A stretch of 31,260 nt of DNA, taken from NCBI GenBank assembly GCA_051011575.1, contig JBPCTR010000073.1:1-31260 (forward strand), read 5' to 3'. The position numbers and the translations under genes are program-made. The first letter of the stretch is position 1. Each line of letters begins with the position of its first letter. The notes below the pieces were generated by a model that did no database searches, was not told the DNA's origin, and saw only the letters and a list, made by a program, of their open reading frames with translations. The stretch comes from SHLQ01 sp051011575 (GTDB lineage Bacteria > Actinomycetota > Acidimicrobiia > Acidimicrobiales > SHLQ01). This document shows, in pieces, positions 11,213 through 17,266 of the stretch.

Positions 11213-12016
11213 ACACAGCCCGGCGTCGGTCACGCTGCGGCGACAGAGCGGCGTAACCAACAGCGACGCGACGCGGTGGGCAATCAGTTCATCCTCGTTG
11301 TCGCGAATGAGCAGGAAGCCGATGTCGAACTGGTATCCCTCGATCGCGTCGTCCTTCAGCCCCACTGCCCGATAGGAGACCTCGCCGCCCTGCGCGTCGA
11401 TTCCAACGGGATCGCCGAGCGGCGAGATCGTTGCGTCTTCGTCGAAGCCATAGCTCGTTGCGATCGCCAGTGCGAGTGCGTCGAGCGTGGGGGCTTCGAG
11501 ACCGACGATGTCGTCGTCGTTGAACGGAGCGCCGGGCCCCGGATCGAACACCGGAAGATCCGAGAGGAATCGGCTCGATACCCAGCCGGTGAGACCATCA
11601 TCGGGATTGCGCACCTCCCACCAGCTGAAGGTCGAGATCAGCTCACACGGGCCGAGTGCGGTCAGCTCGCTGCTTCGAGGGAAGACCCCCACGATGTCGT
11701 TCTCGACGCCCGCAGCGCTTCGCATGTTCAGGCCGCCGTCCGGATCATCGATATCCACGTCGACGAAGTGCAACTGATCGACCGGCGCCTCGCAGGTGGG
11801 AGCCGCCACCGACGTCGTGGTCTCGACCGGTTCAAGACTGCCGGTCGCCGGTGGCTCCGTGTCGGTCGTGGTCACGAGTGCCGTGGTGACCGAGGTGGTT
11901 GGCGCCGCCGTCGTCGTGGTGGTCGTCGTCTCCGTCGACTCGACGGGCGGGTCCGAACTGCATGCACCGATGATGAGTGTGATACCGACGAGAGTGATCT
12001 GAGCCGATCGGCGCAT
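11207..12016 (-). CDS. Lipoprotein with SH3-type domain
   Basis: 269 residues, exported. The N-terminus MRRSAQITLVGITLIIGAC is a lipoprotein signal with the modified cysteine at residue 19. A Thr/Ser-rich linker of about 50 residues follows, probably spanning the wall. Next is a bacterial SH3-like domain (about 95-150): GLNMRSAAGVENDIVGVFP, then WWEVRNPDDGLTGWVSSRFL, which is the usual SH3b core. The C-terminal part (about 150-269) is unassigned. SH3b domains often bind cell-wall peptides, so a role at the envelope is likely but unproven. The reading frame stays open far upstream, opposite purL, but the signal peptide fixes the start near 12016. It interrupts the purine cluster on the opposite strand. 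No Shine-Dalgarno is evident. Confidence 0.82.
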   Translation of the reverse strand: MRRSAQITLVGITLIIGACSSDPPVESTETTTTTTTAAPTTSVTTALVTTTDTEPPATGSLEPVETTTSVAAPTCEAPVDQLHFVDVDIDDPDGGLNMRSAAGVENDIVGVFPRSSELTALGPCELISTFSWWEVRNPDDGLTGWVSSRFLSDLPVFDPGPGAPFNDDDIVGLEAPTLDALALAIATSYGFDEDATISPLGDPVGIDAQGGEVSYRAVGLKDDAIEGYQFDIGFLLIRDNEDELIAHRVASLLVTPLCRRSVTDAGLCA

Positions 12017-12109
12017 TCGAACAGTATTCACGACCAGACCGCTCAGGCGGGGCGACGCGGCCCGTCGATTGTCACAAGGCAAACGTGACCACCCGCGAGC
12101 GGTGAACGA

Positions 12110-12115
12110 TAGGTT
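12110..12115 (+). promoter_or_regulatory. Possible -10 box of purL (leaderless-type)
   Basis: TAGGTT lies nine bases before the ATG at 12125, in the 108-base divergent gap between the lipoprotein gene and purL. A -35 is not clear (GTGACC at 12085-12090 is weak). Because the lipoprotein gene separates purL from purQ, purL-purF-purM must have a promoter of its own around here. Confidence 0.35.
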
Positions 12116-12124
12116 TGCGAGCGC

Positions 12125-12217
12125 ATGCCCGAACCGTTGCACCGTGCGCTTGGCCTGACCGACGACGAAGCGGAGTCGATCGACCAAATCCTCGGACGGC
12201 CGGAGAATCCGCTCTAA
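12125..12217 (+). pseudogene. purL: Severed N-terminal segment of purL, ended by in-frame TAA
   Basis: Thirty codons from ATG 12125 read MPEPLHRALGLTDDEAESID and on to RPENPL, which is the normal start of actinobacterial PurL. Codon 31 (12215-12217) is TAA. The same frame then continues LSMYSVMWSEHCSYKSS without any shift. Relatives commonly have Glu at this place (the L-E-L-A/S-M-Y pattern), and one G-to-T change in GAA would give TAA. This segment is listed separately because, as the sequence stands, it cannot be joined to the rest. Confidence 0.8.
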
Positions 12218-12223
12218 CTCTCC

Positions 12224-14317
12224 ATGTACTCGGTGATGTGGTCCGAGCACTGCTCGTACAAGTCGAGTCGGATTCATCTGAAGCGCCTTCCGACCGAGGC
12301 TCCCTGGGTTCTGGTGGGTCCCGGCGAGAATGCGGGGGTGGTCGACGTGGGCGATGGAATCGCTGCTGCATTCCGCATCGAGAGTCACAATCACCCATCG
12401 GCGATCGAGCCGTATCAGGGTGCCGCGACCGGCGTGGGAGGCATCCTGCGCGACATATTCACGATGGGTGCCCGACCCATCGCACTCATGGATCCGTTGC
12501 GCTTCGGCCCACTTGACGACGATCGCAGCCGATGGATCGCTGAGGGTGTCGTCAGCGGAGTATCCGGATACGGGAACTCGGTCGGCGTGCCGACCGTTGG
12601 TGGCGAGACCATCTTCGATGCCACCTACACCGGCAACCCCCTCGTGAACGTGTTCTGTCTCGGAACCATGCCCACCGAACGACTCGTCCTGGGTGAAGCC
12701 ACCGGCGTCGGCAACGTGGCGATTCTGTTCGGGAGCTCGACGGGTCGTGACGGCATCGGTGGCGTGAGCGTGCTGGCGTCGGCCGGTTTCGATGAGCGCG
12801 AAGACGACAGCGCCAAGCGGCCGAGCGTGCAGGTGGGTGATCCGTTCGAAGAGAAGCGGCTGATCGAGGCGTGTCTGGAACTGCTCGACGAGGGTCTGGT
12901 GGTCGGCATCCAGGATCTGGGTGGGGCTGGTCTGTGTTGTGCGACGTCGGAGACGGCATCCCGTGGTGGGATGGGAATGGATGTAGACGTCAGCGCCGTA
13001 CATCGCCGCCAGGTTGGCATGGAACCGTTCGAGGTCATGACCAGCGAGAGCCAGGAGCGCATGCTCGCCATCGTCGAGCCTGCCGGCGTCGACCGTGTTC
13101 TCGAATTGTGTGCGAAGTGGGAGGTCGCCGCCTCGGCAATCGGCACGGTGGTCGAGGGCGGGCAGCTTCGCATCCTCGACGGCCCGGACGGCGATGTGTT
13201 GGCGGACATTCCGGCCTCGTCGCTGCATGACGCGGCGCCACTTTACGACCGGCCGATGGCCGCGCCCGACCGTTCCGACGAGATCGACCCGTCCGAGATC
13301 GACGCGCCGGCCGACCCGTGGGTCGACCTGTCGCCAATGCTCATGGACACCTCGTGGGTCCATTCGCAGTACGACTCGCAACTATTCCTCAACACCGTGA
13401 TCGGTCCTGGCCACGACGCCTCACTGCTCCGGCTCAAACACCCGGTCACGAACGCCGACACCGGCCGCGGGCTCGGTATGACGACCGACGGAAATCATCA
13501 GTGGTGCATCGTCGATCCGCATCGGGGTGCTGCGATGACCGTGGCGGAGTCGATGCTGAACCTCGCATGTGTGGGTGCCAAGCCGCTGGCCCTCGTGAAC
13601 AATTTGAACTTCGGCAATCCCGAACACCCCATCACCATGTGGCAGTTGAGCCAGGCCGTCGACGGCATGGCCGAAGCGTGTGCGGCGTTCGACGTTCCGG
13701 TCGTTGGCGGAAACGTGAGCCTGTACAACGAATCGAATGGGCGGAATATCGACCCGACGCCTGTCGTCGGCATGCTGGGAATGACCGAGACGATCACCCA
13801 CGCGCCGCCCGGAATGGGTCTCACCGAGGGGCATCGCCTGATCGTCCTCGGCCCCGAGGGTCGAGGACTCGGCGGGTCGCTGTGGGCCCGGGCCAAGGAT
13901 GCGCTTGGCGGAGGTCTTCCCGATCTCGACACCGACATGCATCTTCGAGTGGCCGAGGTGACCCGCAAACTCGTGAGCGGCGGGGTGGTCTCCGCGGTGC
14001 ACGATGTGGCCGCCGGAGGCCTCGGACTCGCAATCGCCGAGATGGCCATCGCCGGAGGCGTTGGCGCAGTCGCCGCACGGGTGCCCGATCACGACGCGCT
14101 GTTCAGCGAGGCGCCCTCACGAGTGGTCGTCGGCGTCGCTCCCGACAACATGCAGATCGTCGAGAACGCCGCACAATCTCTCGGAGTGCCGGTGACCCGT
14201 CTCGGTCTTGCCACCGGTAACTCGATCTCGTTCAAGGGCCTCATGGAGGTCACCCTCGACGAGGCCACCGAGGCCTGGAGCGATCGTCTTCCCGCTGCCA
14301 TGGGTGCACATGGCTGA
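12224..14317 (+). CDS. purL: FGAM synthase large subunit PurL (start affected by upstream TAA)
   Basis: 697 residues from ATG 12224, or 730 if the in-frame TAA at 12215 were a sense codon. PurL converts FGAR to FGAM with ATP and ammonia delivered from PurQ via PurS. The retained part starts at MYSVMWSEHCSYKSS, which holds the active-site histidine region, then PGENAGVV, IESHNHPSAIEPYQGAATGVGGILRDI and GGETIF, and the second half repeats the AIRS/PurM-like fold (VVGGNVSLYNES; VHDVAAGGLGLAIAEMA). Only about 33 N-terminal residues are missing, so a product made by restart at 12224 might work. No good Shine-Dalgarno precedes it (GGAGA is about 17 bases away); restart after the TAA six bases upstream is possible. 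The end overlaps purF by eight bases. Confidence 0.92.
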   Translation: MYSVMWSEHCSYKSSRIHLKRLPTEAPWVLVGPGENAGVVDVGDGIAAAFRIESHNHPSAIEPYQGAATGVGGILRDIFTMGARPIALMDPLRFGPLDDDRSRWIAEGVVSGVSGYGNSVGVPTVGGETIFDATYTGNPLVNVFCLGTMPTERLVLGEATGVGNVAILFGSSTGRDGIGGVSVLASAGFDEREDDSAKRPSVQVGDPFEEKRLIEACLELLDEGLVVGIQDLGGAGLCCATSETASRGGMGMDVDVSAVHRRQVGMEPFEVMTSESQERMLAIVEPAGVDRVLELCAKWEVAASAIGTVVEGGQLRILDGPDGDVLADIPASSLHDAAPLYDRPMAAPDRSDEIDPSEIDAPADPWVDLSPMLMDTSWVHSQYDSQLFLNTVIGPGHDASLLRLKHPVTNADTGRGLGMTTDGNHQWCIVDPHRGAAMTVAESMLNLACVGAKPLALVNNLNFGNPEHPITMWQLSQAVDGMAEACAAFDVPVVGGNVSLYNESNGRNIDPTPVVGMLGMTETITHAPPGMGLTEGHRLIVLGPEGRGLGGSLWARAKDALGGGLPDLDTDMHLRVAEVTRKLVSGGVVSAVHDVAAGGLGLAIAEMAIAGGVGAVAARVPDHDALFSEAPSRVVVGVAPDNMQIVENAAQSLGVPVTRLGLATGNSISFKGLMEVTLDEATEAWSDRLPAAMGAHG

Positions 14318-15824
14318 CGACAAGCGCGAAGCATGCGGCATCTTTGGCGTGTTCGCGCCGGGTCGACTGGTCGCGCATCTCACATACCTCGGCCTGTACG
14401 CCCTGCAGCATCGCGGTCAGGAATCCGCAGGGATGGCGGTGAGCGATCGCGAAGGTGTGACGGTCGTCAAGGAGATGGGTCTCGTCTCAAATGTCTTCGA
14501 CGACCGCACGCTCACCTCGTTGCCCGGTGACTTCGCGATCGGCCAGACTCGTTACTCCACCACCGGCTCGTCGTCGTGGCGAAACGCTCAGCCGATCTAC
14601 CGCGGAGTCGGCGACTTCGAGTTCGCGCTCGGCCACAACGGCAATCTCGTGAACACCGCCGCCCTCGCCGAAGAGGCTGGCATGTTGCCCGGCACGGTTG
14701 CCAGCGACTCCGACCTCGTGGGCGAACTGCTCGCCACCGAGCTTCGATCGCTCCCCGACGAAACGCCCGATGCCCTGATCACCGCGTGTCGTGCCGTGCT
14801 GCCACGCCTCCAAGGCGCTTTCTGTTTTGCCGTGATGGATCGCGATCGAATAATCGGCGTGCGCGATCCCAACGGGTTCCGACCGCTCTGTATCGGTCGC
14901 CTCGACGACGGCGGCTGGGTGCTCGCGTCGGAGAATCCCGCCCTCGATGTTGTGGGCGCCGCATTTGTTCGCGAGCTCGATCCCGGCGAGATGGTCGTCA
15001 TCAGCGACGGTGGCATCGAATCGTCACGTCCGTTCGACGAGGCCCGAGTCGATCCCAAGCTGTGCCTCTTCGAGTTCGTGTACTTCGCCCGCCCCGACAC
15101 GAAGCTCTACGGTCAGAACGTGCATCAGGCACGCGTTCGAATGGGGGAGCACCTGGCCCAACAGGCGCCGGTCGACGCCGATCTGGTCATGGGTGTGCCG
15201 GAGTCGGGAATTCCGGCCGCCGAGGGGTATGCGAAGGAGAGCGGGATCACGTTCGGCCACGGGCTCGTCAAGAACCGTTACATCGGACGTACCTTCATCG
15301 CTCCGAACCAGGCGCTCCGCGCCTTGGGCGTGCGGATGAAGCTGAACCCGTTGCGCGAGAACGTCGCGGGCAAACGCCTCGTGGTGGTCGACGACTCGAT
15401 CGTTCGAGGAACGACCACGAAGTCGATGGTGGCGATGCTTCGCGAGGCTGGAGCGGCCGAGGTTCACTTGCGAATTTCCTCGCCCCCGTATCGCTGGCCG
15501 TGCTTCTACGGGATGGACACCGGAACCCGCAGCGAACTGTTGGCCGCCCATCTCACGGTGGAAGAGGTGCGCGAATACACCGGTGCCGATTCGTTGAGTT
15601 ACCTCCAGCTGGACACGCTCGTCGAGGCAACCGGCGCGGTGACGGCCGGCTTCTGCGACGCCTGCCTCACCGGGGACTATCCCGTCGAGATCCCAGTCGA
15701 TCTCGCGAAACATGTGCTCGAAGGCGACGGCTCGGCCGGCTCGTGTGGCGATGCGCCGAGCGAGCTTGCTGCCAACCTCCTCGATCAGGTCGAGCTGACG
15801 CAGCGCACCGAGGCGGCCCCATGA
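14310..15824 (+). CDS. purF: Amidophosphoribosyltransferase
   Basis: 504 residues. It makes phosphoribosylamine from PRPP and glutamine, the committed and feedback-controlled step. The N-terminus MADDKREAC places the glutaminase nucleophile at Cys9, implying removal of an eight-residue propeptide as in the Bacillus subtilis type. That type also carries a 4Fe-4S cluster, and its ligand positions are visible here: KLCLFEFVYFARPD, WPCFYGMDTGT and FCDACLTG. The PRPP loop VVVDDSIVRGTTT is intact. The gene overlaps purL by eight bases and purM by four (ATGA), so purL-purF-purM are coupled. Confidence 0.97.
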   Translation: MADDKREACGIFGVFAPGRLVAHLTYLGLYALQHRGQESAGMAVSDREGVTVVKEMGLVSNVFDDRTLTSLPGDFAIGQTRYSTTGSSSWRNAQPIYRGVGDFEFALGHNGNLVNTAALAEEAGMLPGTVASDSDLVGELLATELRSLPDETPDALITACRAVLPRLQGAFCFAVMDRDRIIGVRDPNGFRPLCIGRLDDGGWVLASENPALDVVGAAFVRELDPGEMVVISDGGIESSRPFDEARVDPKLCLFEFVYFARPDTKLYGQNVHQARVRMGEHLAQQAPVDADLVMGVPESGIPAAEGYAKESGITFGHGLVKNRYIGRTFIAPNQALRALGVRMKLNPLRENVAGKRLVVVDDSIVRGTTTKSMVAMLREAGAAEVHLRISSPPYRWPCFYGMDTGTRSELLAAHLTVEEVREYTGADSLSYLQLDTLVEATGAVTAGFCDACLTGDYPVEIPVDLAKHVLEGDGSAGSCGDAPSELAANLLDQVELTQRTEAAP

Positions 15825-16852
15825 GTGGTGCGACCTACCGCGAGTCCGGTGTCGACATCGACGCCGGCGAAGCCGCGGTCGAGCGCATCAAGCCTCTCGT
15901 TTCCTCGACTCATCGTGCCGGCGTCGTCGGGGGCATCGGCGGGTTCGGCGGACTCTTCGACGTCCGAGCGGCCGGCTACGACAACCCGCTGCTCGTGTCG
16001 TCCACCGATGGTGTTGGCACCAAGGCCCTCGTCGCCACCTCCACCGGTCGATACGACACGATCGGCATCGACCTCGTGGCGATGTGTGTCGACGACCTGG
16101 TGTGCCAGGGGGCCGAGCCGCTCTTCTTTCTCGACTACGTCTCGGTCGGCTCGCTCGATCCCGATCAGATCGAGGCGCTCGTCAGTGGAATCGCCGAAGG
16201 CTGCCGGCAGGCCGGGTGTGCGCTCGTCGGCGGCGAGATGGCGGAACACCCGGGTGTGATGGCCGCCGGCGAATTCGAACTCGTCGGCTTCTCGGTCGGT
16301 GCGGTCGAGCGCGATGCGGTGATCACGGGTGAGAGGGTCGAGGTCGGTGATGCAATCGTCGGACTCGCCTCGCCGAATCTGCGATCGAACGGCTTCTCCC
16401 TTGCGCGGCGGATCATGTTCGAGATCGGCGGCCGTTCCCTTGACGACCCCGCCTGGGCCGGTTCGACGGAGACGGTTGCCGATGCACTGTTGGACCCGTC
16501 GGTCATCTACACGCCTGCGATTCTGGCCGCCGCGGGTTCGTTCGACGTGAAGGCGGTCGCACACATCACCGGCGGAGGTCTGCCGGGCAATCTCAACCGG
16601 GTTCTTCCGAAACACGCCGACGCGCGGGTCGACACGACCAGCTGGGATGCACCGCCAATCTTCTCCGAGCTGGCGAATCTCGGCGCCGTCGATACCGACG
16701 AGATGTTCCGGGTGTTCAACATGGGTATCGGGATGACTCTTGTGGTGCCTGCCGAGCACGCGGATGCCGTTCTCGACCTCGCGCTCGAGTTCGGGCACCC
16801 CGCTGTGGTCATAGGCGAGATCGTTGCCGGCACCGGCGTCGTGAGGCTCTGA
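15821..16852 (+). CDS. purM: Phosphoribosylformylglycinamidine cyclo-ligase (AIR synthetase)
   Basis: 343 residues, normal length. It closes FGAM to AIR using ATP. The N-terminal YRESGVDIDAGEAAVERIK, GIGGFGGLFD, STDGVGTKALVA, VAMCVDDLVCQGAEPLFFLDY and GGEMAEHPGVM are PurM hallmarks, and HITGGGLPGNLNRVLP marks the C-terminal domain. It begins inside the purF stop (ATGA) and is the last purine gene of the cluster; a hairpin without T-run and then a tRNA unit with its own promoter follow. Confidence 0.97.
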   Translation: MSGATYRESGVDIDAGEAAVERIKPLVSSTHRAGVVGGIGGFGGLFDVRAAGYDNPLLVSSTDGVGTKALVATSTGRYDTIGIDLVAMCVDDLVCQGAEPLFFLDYVSVGSLDPDQIEALVSGIAEGCRQAGCALVGGEMAEHPGVMAAGEFELVGFSVGAVERDAVITGERVEVGDAIVGLASPNLRSNGFSLARRIMFEIGGRSLDDPAWAGSTETVADALLDPSVIYTPAILAAAGSFDVKAVAHITGGGLPGNLNRVLPKHADARVDTTSWDAPPIFSELANLGAVDTDEMFRVFNMGIGMTLVVPAEHADAVLDLALEFGHPAVVIGEIVAGTGVVRL

Positions 16853-16854
16853 TT

Positions 16855-16881
16855 CGCCGCAAGAGAAGATCCGTCGCGGCG
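16855..16881 (+). terminator. Weak hairpin downstream of purM
   Basis: CGCCGC (16855-16860) and GCGGCG (16876-16881) can pair across a 15-base loop two bases after the purM stop. There is no T-run. It may help end the purine transcript, but the evidence is thin. Confidence 0.25.
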
Positions 16882-16940
16882 CGTCCATCTCGGTGTCGGG
16901 GGATGTCGGGCGGGAGTCCTGACGTGTGACAGCGCGTGGA

Positions 16941-16969
16941 TTGTGGGTGGTCGAGCGGTAACGTAATCT
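16941..16969 (+). promoter_or_regulatory. Promoter of the tRNA-Asp/tRNA-Phe unit
   Basis: TTGTGG (16941-16946) and TAATCT (16964-16969) are 17 bases apart, a good sigma-70-type match. A start near 16976 leaves about 37 bases of 5' leader before tRNA-Asp. It fits a constitutive stable-RNA promoter. Confidence 0.6.
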
Positions 16970-17012
16970 GTCGCTGCCCAGTCAAAAGGGCGCGGTTCTG
17001 GAAACAGGACAT

Positions 17013-17090
17013 GGTCCCGTGGTGAAGTCAGGAGTTCACGCCGCCCTGTCAAGGCGGAGGTCGCGAGTTCAAATCTCGTCGGGACCGCCA
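17013..17090 (+). tRNA. tRNA-Asp (anticodon GTC)
   Basis: Acceptor stem GGTCCCG pairs with CGGGACC, followed by discriminator G and an encoded CCA. The D stem GTGA/TCAC, the anticodon stem CCGCC/GGCGG with loop CTGTCAA (anticodon GTC), and the T arm GCGAG-TTCAAAT-CTCGT (one G-T pair) all fold. Co-transcribed with tRNA-Phe ten bases downstream. Confidence 0.96.
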
Positions 17091-17100
17091 AATCCATTCC

Positions 17101-17176
17101 GGTCGGGTAGCTCAGTTGGCAGAGCGGCCGCCTGAAAAGCGGTAGGTCCCCGGATCGACGCCGGGCCCGACCACCA
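17101..17176 (+). tRNA. tRNA-Phe (anticodon GAA)
   Basis: Acceptor stem GGTCGGG pairs with CCCGACC, then A and an encoded CCA. D stem GCTC/GAGC; anticodon stem GCCGC/GCGGT with loop CTGAAAA (anticodon GAA); T stem CCCGG/CCGGG. The T loop reads ATCGACG, so position 54 is A instead of the usual T. Second gene of the two-tRNA unit. Confidence 0.95.
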
Positions 17177-17178
17177 CG

Positions 17179-17216
17179 ACGAACCAGCACCCCCGGGTGC
17201 TGGTTCGTTCATTTTT
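17179..17216 (+). terminator. Intrinsic terminator after the tRNA pair
   Basis: A 14-bp perfect stem (17179-17192 with 17195-17208, ACGAACCAGCACCC and its complement) is followed by TCATTTTT. It is the strongest Rho-independent terminator in the window and ends the tRNA transcript just after the tRNA-Phe CCA. Confidence 0.9.
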
Positions 17217-17254
17217 CGGGCGATTTGCCTCATGACGCTGGGCCGGATGGTTCG

Positions 17255-17260
17255 TACCGT
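17255..17260 (+). promoter_or_regulatory. -10 box of the RTX protein gene (leaderless-type)
   Basis: TACCGT ends six bases before ATG 17267 and no Shine-Dalgarno is present. This spacing would put the transcription start on or next to the A of the start codon, giving a leaderless mRNA. No clear -35. Confidence 0.4.
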
Positions 17261-17266
17261 CTCGAT

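Noticed and set aside
12215..12217. Recoded stop or special amino acid at the purL TAA
   Set aside because: Selenocysteine and pyrrolysine use TGA and TAG; I see no element that would allow readthrough of TAA. Restart or error is simpler.
12017..13381. Long upstream extension of the lipoprotein reading frame opposite purL
   Set aside because: The lipoprotein signal peptide begins at 12016, and the extension lies opposite conserved purL sequence, so it is only an open frame.
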